Source: an uncultured Paracoccaceae bacterium (GTDB lineage: Bacteria > Pseudomonadota > Alphaproteobacteria > Rhodobacterales > Rhodobacteraceae). Taken from it: a stretch of DNA of 64,000 bases. Positions 29,589 to 38,488 of the stretch are shown here, one piece after another. The notes below the pieces were generated by a model, which was not told where the DNA came from, made no database searches, and saw only the letters and a program-made list of their open reading frames with translations. The stretch lies in the NCBI GenBank assembly GCA_943787985.1, contig CALSOO010000004.1, positions 1,426,001-1,490,000 on the forward strand, read 5' to 3'. The position numbers were made by a program, and so were the translations under genes. Within the stretch, counting starts at the first letter, position 1. Every line of letters begins with the position of its first letter.

Positions 29589-31208
29589 CTAGGCTTTATT
29601 CACATCCCTGATCAGCTTCCACCGGATCGCATCCAGAAGCGCTTCAAACGAGGCATCGATTATGTTCGCCGAGACCCCGACAGTGGACCAACGCCGTCCC
29701 TGCCCGTCTTCGCTGTCGATGATCACGCGCGTCACGGCCTCTGTGCCACCTTGGGTAATTCTCACCTTGAAATCAACAAGATGCATGTCGTTTATAATGT
29801 CAGTGTAGCGCCCCAGATCTTTTGCCAGCGCCTTTGCCAAAGCATTCACAGGTCCACGGTCACTGCCCGTGGCGTCCATGCTTTCGCTCACCGACAGCTT
29901 TTTTTCCCCGTCCACTTTCAGCACCACAACGGCCTCTGACAGGCTCACCATCTGGTCACGCTTGTTCTTGCGCCGCTCGACGGTGACACGGTAGCGTTTG
30001 ACCTCGAAAAAATCGGGCATTTGCATCAATTCATCCCGCGCGAGCAGCTCGAAACTGGCCTGCGCCGTGTCATAGGAATAGCCCTCGGCCTCGCGCTCCT
30101 TGATCCGCTCGAGAATACGCGCCAATGCGGGGTCTTTGGGGGCAACTGTCAGGCCCGCGTCCTCCAAACGGCGGCGCAAATTCGATTGCCCCGCTTGATT
30201 GGACATAGGAATTATTCTGGCATTCCCGACAGTTGCAGGTTCAACATGCTCATACGTCGTAGGATCTTTGAGGATCGCACTGGCGTGCAACCCCGCTTTG
30301 TGCGCGAATGCAGAAGAGCCGACAAAGGCCGCTTGTTTCTGCGGCACGCGGTTGAGAATTTCATCCAGCATCCGGCTGACCCGCGTCAAAGTGGACAGCG
30401 CCTCAAAGGTCACACCGGTCTGGAACCTGCTGGCATAGGGCTCTTTGAGCAGCAATATCGGGATGAGCGCGGTGAGGTTGGCATTCCCGCACCGCTCGCC
30501 CAGCCCGTTCAGCGTGCCCTGAATCTGGCGCGCGCCAGCATCGACAGCCGCCAGCGTGCAAGCCACTGCGTTTTCCGTGTCATTGTGCGTGTGGATGCCA
30601 AGACGGTCGCCCGAAATGCCTGATGCGATCACCTCGGCCGTGATGCGCCCCACATCCGCAGGCAACGTCCCGCCATTGGTGTCACACAGCGCAATCCAGC
30701 GCGCCCCGGCGTCGTATGCGGCCTTGATTGCCTCCAACGCATAAGCCGGATTGGCCTTGTAGCCGTCAAAGAAATGCTCCGCGTCAAAAATCGCTTCCCG
30801 CCCGCTTGCCGTGATATGCGCGAAACTGCGTGCGATGTTGTCCGTGTTTTCCGCCAGCGTGATCCCAAGGGCCGTTTTGACGTGAAATTCATGGGTTTTG
30901 CCCACCAAACAGACCGCCGGCGTGTTGGCATTCATAACCGCCGCCAGCACGTCGTCGTTTTCGGCCGAAATGCCGTTGCGTTTGGTCATGCCAAAGGCGG
31001 TCATGGTCGCGCGGGTCTTGGGTGCCTCATCGAAAAACGCGCTGTCGGTGGGGTTGGCACCCGGCCAACCGCCCTCGATGTGATCAATCCCGAGGGCGTC
31101 AAGTGCTTCAGCTATCTGGATTTTCTCAGGGGTTGAGAATTGCACACCCTGAGTTTGCTGCCCGTCGCGCAGGGTTGTGTCGAAGAGGTAGAGGCGTTCG
31201 GGGGTCAT
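29589..31208 (-). CDS. cimA: Citramalate synthase
   Basis: 539 aa. The HMGL-like domain starts LYLFDTTLRDGQQTQGVQF, has metal-binding HTHNDTENAVA and a C-terminal LeuA-type regulatory domain (VTVERRKNKRDQMVSL onwards). DUF/annotation of this length and NGGTLP motif match the CimA branch making citramalate from pyruvate and acetyl-CoA, for isoleucine synthesis. Separated from cysS by a double hairpin, so probably has its own promoter. Confidence 0.88.
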   Translation of the reverse strand: MTPERLYLFDTTLRDGQQTQGVQFSTPEKIQIAEALDALGIDHIEGGWPGANPTDSAFFDEAPKTRATMTAFGMTKRNGISAENDDVLAAVMNANTPAVCLVGKTHEFHVKTALGITLAENTDNIARSFAHITASGREAIFDAEHFFDGYKANPAYALEAIKAAYDAGARWIALCDTNGGTLPADVGRITAEVIASGISGDRLGIHTHNDTENAVACTLAAVDAGARQIQGTLNGLGERCGNANLTALIPILLLKEPYASRFQTGVTFEALSTLTRVSRMLDEILNRVPQKQAAFVGSSAFAHKAGLHASAILKDPTTYEHVEPATVGNARIIPMSNQAGQSNLRRRLEDAGLTVAPKDPALARILERIKEREAEGYSYDTAQASFELLARDELMQMPDFFEVKRYRVTVERRKNKRDQMVSLSEAVVVLKVDGEKKLSVSESMDATGSDRGPVNALAKALAKDLGRYTDIINDMHLVDFKVRITQGGTEAVTRVIIDSEDGQGRRWSTVGVSANIIDASFEALLDAIRWKLIRDVNKA

Positions 31209-31254
31209 AGGCTGAACCTTCTAAGGTTTAGGGCGTTTTTGGTTTCAAACACAG

Positions 31255-31308
31255 GTTCGTGCCTTTTGCACGAACAGCGCCCGACCCTCCCCACGGGAGG
31301 GCGCTTTA
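31255..31308. terminator. Two adjacent hairpins between cysS and cimA
   Basis: First hairpin GTTCGTGC-ctttt-GCACGAAC (31,255-31,275). Second AGCGC...CCCTCC-ccac-GGGAGG...GCGCT (31,276-31,305) followed by TT. Located just after the cysS stop on the transcribed strand; likely terminates cysS. Confidence 0.65.
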
Positions 31309-31350
31309 CGCCCCCCCAGGGTCTGGCACTGTTCTGGGTTCGGGAATGGG

Positions 31351-32754
31351 TCATTTAAGAGTTTCTAATTTTGAAACATCAAAATTACTTGGTACCTCAA
31401 TAGATACACCTTCTTTACTCATACGAACTTCAAGACCAATTTCAACCAATCGGGTTTTCAAACGGTCTACTTCAGTGAAATCTTTCGGGTTCTGGGCCAT
31501 CGCATCATTTCTAGCCATTTGAAGTTCTTCTTCTAATTCGTCGATCCCTTGCATACGCAGGTAAGCATCACGTGTCCTTCGTTCTTGAGCAAAAACCGGA
31601 TTTACCAAATCAATTCCTAGCAAACGTGCTGAACTCACAAGCTCTGCAATTTTCCCCTCTTTGCTAAGATCTTCCAGTATTTTCAAGGCTTCGCTAGTAT
31701 TGAGGTCATTGCACAGAGCGGCAACAACTCGCTTAGAAGGTGGAACAGCCTCAGGTTCTTCATATTGCGCTAATTTTGTTAACTTATCCAAAGCTTCCAA
31801 AGCTTTTCTGTCGGTCCAATCCATTGGCTTTCTGTAATGCGTAGACAAAAGGACATACCGTATTGCGTCACCACTGATTCCAGTGCTCCAAACACCATGA
31901 GGCTCCAACAGATCGCGCACCGTGAAAAAGTTGCCCAAAGACTTGGACATCTTCTTGCCCTCGACCTGTAACATCTCGTTATGTAACCATATTTTCGCAA
32001 AACCGTGGCCCGCGCATTTGCTTTGTGCGATCTCGTTTTCGTGGTGCGGGAATGTCAGGTCGTTGCCGCCCCCGTGGATGTCGAACTCCGATCCCAACAA
32101 GTCCTCGGCCATTGCGGAGCACTCGATGTGCCAACCGGGCCGTCCCCGTCCCCAAGGGCTGTCCCAACCGGGTGTGGCCGCGTCCGAGGGTTTCCACAGG
32201 ACAAAGTCCATCGGGTCCTCTTTGTACGGTGCCACTTCGACGCGCGCGCCTGCGATCATATCATCCACAGAGCGACCCGACAGTGTGCCGTAGTCCTTGT
32301 ATTTGCGTACGCGAAACAACACGTGGCCGTCTTTTTCATAGGCAAAACCGTCACGGATCAACTGTTCAATCATAGCGACCATTTGTGGAACGTAAGCGGT
32401 CGCGCGGGGCATTTCGGTCGGCTCCAGCGCGCCCACAGCGCCCATATCGTCCAGAAACCACTGAATGGTTTCATCCGTGATCTCGCCAATCGAACGCCCG
32501 CTTTCAGCGGCACGCGCGTTGATCTTGTCATCGACGTCCGTGAAGTTGCGCACGTAAGTCACTGCATCTGAACCATAAACATGGCGCAGCAGGCGAAACA
32601 GAACGTCAAACACAATCACAGGGCGCGCATTGCCGATGTGGGCGCGGTCATAGACGGTTGGACCACAGACATACATCCGCACATTGGTGTTATCCAATGG
32701 CTTGAGCACCTCTTTGGCGCGGATGGCGGTGTTGTAAAGCGTGATCTCGGTCAT
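31351..32754 (-). CDS. cysS: Cysteinyl-tRNA synthetase (compositionally mosaic)
   Basis: 467 aa from [14 protein letters not shown]. Class I aaRS with [17 protein letters not shown] (HIGH and zinc Cys), [26 protein letters not shown] (zinc ligands) and [11 protein letters not shown] (KMSKS). Charges tRNA-Cys. The 3' part of the gene (31,351 to about 31,990, covering KMSKS and the C-terminal domain) is about 42% GC by my line counts, while 32,040 upward is above 60%, so the gene looks like a recombinant of two sources. An upstream in-frame start at 32,778 adds 8 residues. Confidence 0.95.
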   Translation of the reverse strand: MTEITLYNTAIRAKEVLKPLDNTNVRMYVCGPTVYDRAHIGNARPVIVFDVLFRLLRHVYGSDAVTYVRNFTDVDDKINARAAESGRSIGEITDETIQWFLDDMGAVGALEPTEMPRATAYVPQMVAMIEQLIRDGFAYEKDGHVLFRVRKYKDYGTLSGRSVDDMIAGARVEVAPYKEDPMDFVLWKPSDAATPGWDSPWGRGRPGWHIECSAMAEDLLGSEFDIHGGGNDLTFPHHENEIAQSKCAGHGFAKIWLHNEMLQVEGKKMSKSLGNFFTVRDLLEPHGVWSTGISGDAIRYVLLSTHYRKPMDWTDRKALEALDKLTKLAQYEEPEAVPPSKRVVAALCNDLNTSEALKILEDLSKEGKIAELVSSARLLGIDLVNPVFAQERRTRDAYLRMQGIDELEEELQMARNDAMAQNPKDFTEVDRLKTRLVEIGLEVRMSKEGVSIEVPSNFDVSKLETLK

Positions 32755-33342
32755 GTCAGCGTCCTTGTATGCGTCCAAACGGACCTCGGGCGCGGGCTTA
32801 GCAATTCTGGTCTAAAGAAGGAATGACAGAAACGGCCCGCTGGAAAGGTTCAGCAGGAAATGCAGCAGATAATCGGGGTGGCATTGCGTTTCATACAGGG
32901 GTGGTACCGTGCAAATCGGGTTTGGGTCAAGCGGTAATGCGCGCGGTGCCGTTAACGAGGCGTACGGTGGGGTCTGGATCGGGTCTTGTACAAAAGCGGG
33001 GCTGTTTGTCACAAGACGGGCGCGTTTTTACACAGGCCGCGGGGGTCATTTCAGGGCTGTTGTACAAAACACAGGGCAAATGTCACAAGACAGGGCCAAT
33101 ATCCTTGGTCATACCCTGTTAACGTTCGGCCTGTGTTAAGGTTTATCTCTCGACGTCAACTTTTGCTTAAGCTTTGAAGATCATCAAAATTGAAAATGGC
33201 CATGGTCGGCAGCAAACGCGGCTATTGCGACGAGCGAAGGGGCTTATTTCCAAGAACCTTGACGCCAGATTGAAATAAGACATACCTTCTGAGAAAGCGG
33301 CTTTCTGTTTGAAATGCCTCGTAAGTATTTTTGGAGATTATG
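32755..33342. other. Intergenic region with TTGTACAA-type repeats
   Basis: No gene is supported here. Two imperfect direct copies start TTGTACAAAA at 32,986 and 33,060, each followed about 17 bases later by TGTCACAAGAC. Together they give several TTGTNACAA-like half-palindromes, which could bind a regulator of cysS (minus) or of the small secreted protein (plus). GC falls sharply from about 33,140. Confidence 0.4.
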
Positions 33343-33684
33343 ATGAAAAATTTCTTTTTGGGGGCGAGTGTATCTATCCTTGTTTCGAGCTTTGGCGCGA
33401 TACAAGTGCAGGCAGACCAGACAGACGCAGTTATGAAAGCACTGTCAGGTAAGACAATCGTCAGTCCAACCGCAGAGTTTAAACTTAGAAAAAACGGGCG
33501 GCTGACAGGCAAAGCCGGTTCACTAAAGTTCAAGGGTTCATGGACTGTGCGAGATGGCGATTTTTGCCGAACATTGACTGAACCAAAGCAATGGGCTGGG
33601 ACAGAATGCCAACCCACTAAGCTTGGTGACGGTACTGTTTCGATCACAGGCCGCAATGGAACGAATGTTTGGAAGATAATGTAG
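33343..33684 (+). CDS. Small secreted protein of unknown function
   Basis: 113 aa from MKNFFLGASV, six bases after GGAG (a second ATG lies directly upstream at 33,340). Clear Sec signal peptide cut after IQVQA, then a beta-rich domain: LSGKTIVSPTAEFKLRKNGR, GSWTVRDGDFCRTLTEP, ECQPTKLGDGTVSITGRNG. Two Cys may form a disulfide. Looks like a lipocalin-like or small beta-barrel periplasmic domain but I do not recognise a named family. AT-richer than host genes. Confidence 0.6.
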   Translation: MKNFFLGASVSILVSSFGAIQVQADQTDAVMKALSGKTIVSPTAEFKLRKNGRLTGKAGSLKFKGSWTVRDGDFCRTLTEPKQWAGTECQPTKLGDGTVSITGRNGTNVWKIM

Positions 33685-33793
33685 AGCCTAAACGCAACCA
33701 CGACGCATGCTATTCGGGATTGATGCGGTCGTTCCGTTTACGCCAGGTGACACGCTCACCGTCTCTTTATGAGGTCAATGAGGCAGGGTGTTC

Positions 33794-33833
33794 AAAGTGT
33801 ATCACATAAACGGTCGTTTACTTGATACACTTT
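33794..33833. repeat. 40-nt near-perfect palindrome
   Basis: Arms AAAGTGTATCA and TGATACACTTT (11 bp, perfect) flank an inner dyad AAACG-gt-CGTTT. Set in an AT-rich 400-bp gene-free stretch (33,685-34,090); 110 bases after the secreted-protein stop, too complex for a plain terminator. Confidence 0.75.
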
Positions 33834-33907
33834 ACATGAGAGTTTGGGGCCACGTTTATCTATCAAAAATCAGGTCAGCCTCAAATGGTGATGTCAAGAT
33901 CTTCTTT

Positions 33908-33946
33908 TTACTGTGTGACAACACCGTCGGCATTCGCACACAGTAA
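33908..33946. repeat. Inverted repeat with 19-base spacer
   Basis: TTACTGTGTG (33,908-33,917) and CACACAGTAA (33,937-33,946) are perfect 10-bp arms. Same geometry (long arms, 18-19 base spacer) as the palindrome 75 bp earlier, upstream of the membrane-protein gene at 34,091. Confidence 0.65.
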
Positions 33947-34090
33947 GTAGACACATCAATATCGTAATTGTTGCAAAACCCTATACTACTGTTAGTTTTT
34001 GCTAAACGGTTATGTTCTCACATATAACCCAAGGAAGATGGATCTGGAACCTTATCCTAGAGAGACCCAAAATAGAGGAAAATAGGGAGA

Positions 34091-34921
34091 ATGAAAGAAC
34101 TTACTATTAGTATAGTATCAGCTCTGATTGGTGTCAGCATTGGAGCATATTATCAAATATGGCTGATGAACGACACTAAACTTTCAGAGCATCTGATGAT
34201 TACATCGGTAGCAATTATTTTGATATCAACCCTTGTAATAATTAGTGTTTCATACGCTATGAAAAAGATTCTGGGGCGGCATAAGGATGAAATAGAGCGA
34301 AATATATCGCCACATCTTCACGAAATATCGAGTTTACATAGCATTTCAAACAGCGTCTTAACGCCAGAAAAATCATATGAAGCTGTCTCTGAGCACATCG
34401 CATCCGCAGAAAAAGAGATCTTGGCGCTAACTTATGTGTTTCACGATCCAGTTGGAGAAAGCACTTTTCTAAGAAAGAAGAAGCAAATTATTGGCCGCAG
34501 AAAGTTTTATGACTCGTTAAAGGTGGCTATTGGGCGTGATGATATAAATTATACCAGAATTTTCCAATTTGACCCCGAAAACTTGAATAGAAGCTATGAA
34601 ATCATAAGGGCCAACAGATTTTTTAATAGTGAGGAAGCTGCACTCACAGAGGCGATAGATCGCAGTCCAAATATAAATGCGCTGCACCATATATCTGCAA
34701 TTTCTACTACCAGTATGCTGATTATTGACTCTAAGCATATTTTTATGAACATTGACCTAAAAAACACTAAGAAAGATGGGGTATCTACCCCTGCGAATAT
34801 TTTTATTCGAAATGTTCCTAAAGATGCTATGGAAAAGATCCGTACGCCAATTTTATCTGCAATTAGGCCAGCTCAAATGGTGACTAAATCTCATAATAAA
34901 TTAGTAGATGAGGATGGGTGA
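34091..34921 (+). CDS. Two-TM membrane protein with unidentified cytoplasmic domain
   Basis: 276 aa. TM1 at about residues 5-24, TM2 at about 37-58, then a coiled stretch (HKDEIERNISPHLHEISSLH) and a soluble domain with EKEILALTYVFHDP, RIFQFDPENLNRSYEIIRAN, HHISAISTTSMLIIDSK. The alternating strands and positions recall PLD-like sensor folds, but no HxK catalytic motif is present. AT-rich with AT-biased codons, unlike neighbours, so probably acquired. Preceded by GAGGAAAATAGGGAG. I do not recognise the family; signalling or defence effector are guesses. Confidence 0.6.
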   Translation: MKELTISIVSALIGVSIGAYYQIWLMNDTKLSEHLMITSVAIILISTLVIISVSYAMKKILGRHKDEIERNISPHLHEISSLHSISNSVLTPEKSYEAVSEHIASAEKEILALTYVFHDPVGESTFLRKKKQIIGRRKFYDSLKVAIGRDDINYTRIFQFDPENLNRSYEIIRANRFFNSEEAALTEAIDRSPNINALHHISAISTTSMLIIDSKHIFMNIDLKNTKKDGVSTPANIFIRNVPKDAMEKIRTPILSAIRPAQMVTKSHNKLVDEDG

Positions 34922-35009
34922 AACTGGGGCGGTGATCCAATTCTAAATATTGACCCTGAGTTCTTGGCTTGGTGGAAAATAGTTTAATAAGTTTGCATAA
35001 TTTCGCCTA

Positions 35010-35210
35010 TCAGTGCCATAAGTTTCCAGACTTGCTCACACACGCCGGGTCGCTGTCGCAGAGAATTACCTTCTGCGCAAACAAATCCGACGCGCGCGCA
35101 TCCTCAAACGCAGCTTCCCCCTTATTGCTAAACGCCACAACCCGCGTTTTTCGTCCCGTTTGGCCCTGCCTGCGTGACGCCTGACACGGCGCACAGCCTT
35201 GCGCCTCCAA
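35010..35210 (-). pseudogene. Possible gene remnant
   Basis: Minus-strand open stretch with host-like codon use, reading KTRVVAFSNKGEAAFEDA and DLFAQKVILCDSDPACVSK, with only a TTG start and no RBS. It may be the end of a broken gene at the right edge of the AT-rich islet (34,985-35,030). Family not identified. The remaining 35,211-35,383 holds nothing I can name. Confidence 0.25.
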
Positions 35211-35383
35211 TCATCCGTGTTTTTCCGGCTTTACCCGGCTGGAGCGCGTTCAAGATGGTGTGGGGAAGCGGGCCATATGCCGGTGATGCAGGCGCAGGCG
35301 CACCCTGATGTGCCCCCGACCTTGATATTGACTTTCAGAGGCCTGTCAGGCGACCTGTCCCCAAAGCCACGGGGAGTCGCGCT

Positions 35384-36574
35384 ATGAAATTGAGTAACCG
35401 CATCAACCAGATACTGGGTGGCGACACCGGTGGCGGCTCTGACGGTTGGGAGGTGTTTTACCGCGCCCGCCAGATGGTCAAAGACGGTGTTGATGTGACC
35501 GAATTGACCATTGGCGAGCACGACATTCGCACCGCCGCCCCGATTTTGCAGCATATGCATGCCCAAGCGCTGGGCGGGCACACGGGCTATGCGATGGTGC
35601 CCGGCATTGCGGCCTTGCGCGACACGATTGCCGCCCGCGTTCAGGCCCGTACCGGTGTGCCGACGACGGCTGCCAATGTGGTTGTGACGCCCGGCGGCCA
35701 GGCTGCCCTGTTTGCCGCACATACCGCCGTGTGTGACCCGGGCGATGTCGCCCTGTATCTTGATCCGTTTTACGCCACTTACCCCGGCACCATTCGCGCG
35801 GCCTCTGCCGTGCCGCGCGTCATCCAAACCCGCGCCGAAGATGCGTTTCAACCGCGCGCGACCGACATAGCGGCCCACGCTGACGGGGCCACGTCGTTGC
35901 TGATCAACAGCCCCAACAATCCGACCGGCACAGTCTATTCCCGCGAAACGCTTGAAGGCATTGCCCAGCTGTGCCGCGACAAGGATCTGTGGCTGATTTC
36001 TGATGAAGTCTACGACACGCAAGTCTGGGAGGGCGCGCACATCAGCCCCCGCGCCCTCGACCAGATGGCAGAGCGCACTTTGGTGGTCGGCTCCATGTCA
36101 AAGTCCCACGCCATGACCGGATCACGTTGTGGCTGGGTGGTGGGGCCCGAAGCCGCCATCGACGCGATCATCAACCTCGCCACCCATACGACATACGGCG
36201 TCCCCGGTTTCATTCAGGATGCGGCTGTCTTTGCGATGGCCCAAGGCACCGCCTTTGAAGACGAGATCGCCGCACCTTTTCGCCGCCGCCGCGCATTGGC
36301 CAAAGAGGTGCTGGCGAACCAAGACTCCGTCGGCCTGATCCCCGCACAAGGGGCCATGTATCTGATGCTGGATGTCCGCGCGACCGGACTGTCGGGAGAG
36401 GCCTTTGCGAACGCTTTACTGGATGCCCACCACATCGCCGTGATGCCCGGAGAAAGCTTTGGAACCGCAGCGGCCGGCCATATCCGCGTGGCCATGACAA
36501 TCGAGGACACCAGATTTGAAGCGGCGCTGCGCACCCTGTGTACCTTTGCCAGAGGTCTGGAAAACACGACCTGA
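35384..36574 (+). CDS. Class I/II pyridoxal-phosphate aminotransferase
   Basis: 396 aa. PLP Lys region GSMSKSHAMTGSRCGW, NSPNNPTG substrate Asn, DEVYD, and VTPGGQAALF. Fold type I aspartate-aminotransferase family; substrate uncertain. Start at 35,384 (MKLSNRINQ) after CACGGGGAGTCGC. Followed after about 50 bp by the TPM-domain gene on the same strand. Confidence 0.88.
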   Translation: MKLSNRINQILGGDTGGGSDGWEVFYRARQMVKDGVDVTELTIGEHDIRTAAPILQHMHAQALGGHTGYAMVPGIAALRDTIAARVQARTGVPTTAANVVVTPGGQAALFAAHTAVCDPGDVALYLDPFYATYPGTIRAASAVPRVIQTRAEDAFQPRATDIAAHADGATSLLINSPNNPTGTVYSRETLEGIAQLCRDKDLWLISDEVYDTQVWEGAHISPRALDQMAERTLVVGSMSKSHAMTGSRCGWVVGPEAAIDAIINLATHTTYGVPGFIQDAAVFAMAQGTAFEDEIAAPFRRRRALAKEVLANQDSVGLIPAQGAMYLMLDVRATGLSGEAFANALLDAHHIAVMPGESFGTAAAGHIRVAMTIEDTRFEAALRTLCTFARGLENTT

Positions 36575-36626
36575 CGCGATGCAGGGGCCGTGCTAGTCTG
36601 ACGGCATATTTTGAAGGAGCGTTTTT

Positions 36627-37460
36627 ATGATCCGATTGTTTTTTGCATGTTTCCTCTGCCTTTGCCCGATTTTGGTTCAGGCAGAGACCCTGTACCCCGA
36701 CTATAGTTCCACAACCGTGAACGATTTTGCAGGCCTTTTGAACGCAGAGCAAAGCGAGGTGTTGGAGCAAACGCTGCAAACCTTGCGCAAGGACACAGGC
36801 GTCGAGATGACCGTGGTCACGTTGAACCGCCAAGCCACCTACAATCCCGACATCTCTATGGAAGAATTCGCAACGGGCCTGTTTAACCATTGGGGCGTTG
36901 GCGATGCAGGGAAAAACGACGGGGTCATGGTGCTGGTGCTCTATCAGGACCGCGCGATGCGGATCGAATTGGGCGCAGGGTTTGGCCCCGAATGGGACCG
37001 CACGGCCAAAACGGTGATCGAGCGCAGCTTTTTGCCCAAGTTTCGCGAGAACTACTTTGCCACGGGCATTCTTGACTGCGTGGATGACACGATCAAAACC
37101 ATCGTCGTCCCGTTCAAGGCCGGAGAAGAGCCGCCCGCAACATCTGACGGGTCCTTTTGGTTGATCCTTGTGACCATTCCCTTTGCCCTGATTTTCGGGT
37201 GGCGCTGGATCGGGGATCGCCTTGCGCGCTTTGGGACGTGTCCGCAATGCGCAACCCGCGGCACGATCCGTGTGTCGCGCCGTGTCCTCACCTCTGCGAC
37301 CACCTCGAACAGTGGCGCAGGAGAGCGGCGCCGCACTTGCCAATCCTGCGGCTTCAGTGACGTAGACACCTATGTTATCTCGCGAAAATCGCGGTCTTCA
37401 GGCGGCTCGGGCTTTGGCGGAGGCCGCTCGAGCGGAGGCGGCGCATCAGGAAAATGGTAG
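36627..37460 (+). CDS. TPM domain protein (YgcG family) with zinc ribbon
   Basis: 277 aa. Signal peptide (MIRLFFACFLCLCPILVQA), then the TPM domain VNDFAGLLNAEQSEVLEQTLQTL, GVEMTVVTLN, ELGAGFGPEWD; one TM (SFWLILVTIPFALIFGW); cytoplasmic zinc-ribbon-like pairs CPQC and CQSC; Ser/Gly-rich tail. The TPM family is linked to phosphatase or photosystem/membrane repair functions in other organisms; the role here is unknown. The RBS GAAGGAG precedes the ATG. Confidence 0.87.
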   Translation: MIRLFFACFLCLCPILVQAETLYPDYSSTTVNDFAGLLNAEQSEVLEQTLQTLRKDTGVEMTVVTLNRQATYNPDISMEEFATGLFNHWGVGDAGKNDGVMVLVLYQDRAMRIELGAGFGPEWDRTAKTVIERSFLPKFRENYFATGILDCVDDTIKTIVVPFKAGEEPPATSDGSFWLILVTIPFALIFGWRWIGDRLARFGTCPQCATRGTIRVSRRVLTSATTSNSGAGERRRTCQSCGFSDVDTYVISRKSRSSGGSGFGGGRSSGGGASGKW

Positions 37461-37488
37461 CCACAGGCGCATAGCTTACGCCCGTGGC
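37460..37488. terminator. Bidirectional terminator hairpin
   Basis: GCCACAGGCG / CGCCCGTGGC with a 9-base loop between the convergent TPM gene and outer-membrane protein gene. Confidence 0.7.
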
Positions 37489-37494
37489 CTTAGC

Positions 37495-38079
37495 CTAGAA
37501 GCGGAACGAGCCGCGCACGTTCAGGCTGGTGGCATCTGCGTCCACACCGCTGCCTGCGATGTCGTCAAAGCGGTGCTCCAACAGCTCGCCCCCCAGTACA
37601 AATTGATCCGTGATCTGATACGCCACCCCAAGTCCGAGGAACTCGCCGGTTTCCCCGCCAAGCGAGGTATCGACACGCGCCGCACCGCCCGTGGCATAGA
37701 TCAACGTGCGCCCCAGATCATAACCCGCACGCAGTTTCAGGCGCGTGACATTATCGACAGTCGCCGCCCCGCCAAGATCGACATCGCCAAAGTCCGTGTC
37801 GATTTCACCGCCAAAGGTGAACTGGCCGAAATCATAGTCATACCCTGCGTGCAGACCAAAGGTGGTGTCATCCCCGTCAGCCGCGCCTGTGCCGTCAACG
37901 TCCAAGCGTCCCAGTTGAATCCCTCCGTAAAAGCCGGACCAGTCGCCGCCTGTTTGCACAGGGATCGGGGGTGGTGGCGCTGCGATCACCGGCTCTGGTG
38001 TGATTTGGGCCGCGCTGCCTGCCCAAAGCGGCATCGCACCAGCAATAAGGGCCACCGTGAAAATTGAGGTCAGTTTCAT
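37495..38079 (-). CDS. Outer-membrane beta-barrel protein
   Basis: 194 aa from MKLTSIFTVALIAGAMPLWAG (signal peptide; GGAG eight bases upstream). A Pro-rich linker (PVIAAPPPPIPVQTGG) leads into an Omp25/OmpA-like eight-stranded barrel: WSGFYGGIQLG, TFGLHAGYDYDFGQFTFGGEID, LKLRAGYDLGRTLIYATGGAA, ending NVRGSFRF with a C-terminal Phe. Common surface porin-like protein of alphaproteobacteria. The 409 bases to the next gene (38,080-38,488) hold its promoter and nothing else I recognise. Confidence 0.87.
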   Translation of the reverse strand: MKLTSIFTVALIAGAMPLWAGSAAQITPEPVIAAPPPPIPVQTGGDWSGFYGGIQLGRLDVDGTGAADGDDTTFGLHAGYDYDFGQFTFGGEIDTDFGDVDLGGAATVDNVTRLKLRAGYDLGRTLIYATGGAARVDTSLGGETGEFLGLGVAYQITDQFVLGGELLEHRFDDIAGSGVDADATSLNVRGSFRF

Positions 38080-38488
38080 TGAATTTCTCCTGTCATTGGG
38101 CCGAAACGGCGTCGGATTGGCACTTCGGCTTGCCTCACCCAAATTGAAAACCGCCCCTTAAGCCATTCACAAACAATTGATTTTCGATTTTGGGCCAAAT
38201 TCTGCCGCGTCGCAAAAAAACCGCTGCAAGACGCGCATTATTTCGGCTGATCCCCGCGCAAGACGACGCCTGTTCCCGCCGTTTTGGACGTCGTAAATGG
38301 ACAAGACGTCGCAGCTGTCAACCGACACTCTGATCATGAAATGAAGGAGACGGCGGATGCAGGCGAGCTGCTGTAAAATCGCGTTGATTGTGCGCACCAT
38401 AGGTGCAGAACGCGGCCGCGCGGCACGTGGAAGGCCGCAGTGAAGAAATGGACGCGCCCTTCCCTTTTCTTATCACATTGGACACTTC

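Noticed and set aside
29508..29590. Guanidine-II (mini-ykkC) riboswitch upstream of the SMR gene
   Set aside because: Two hairpins exist, but their loops lack ACGR and are DNA-like dyads with 6-base spacers; operators fit better.
32823..33122. 99-aa plus-strand frame upstream of the islet
   Set aside because: No RBS or family; overlaps the repeat-rich regulatory region.
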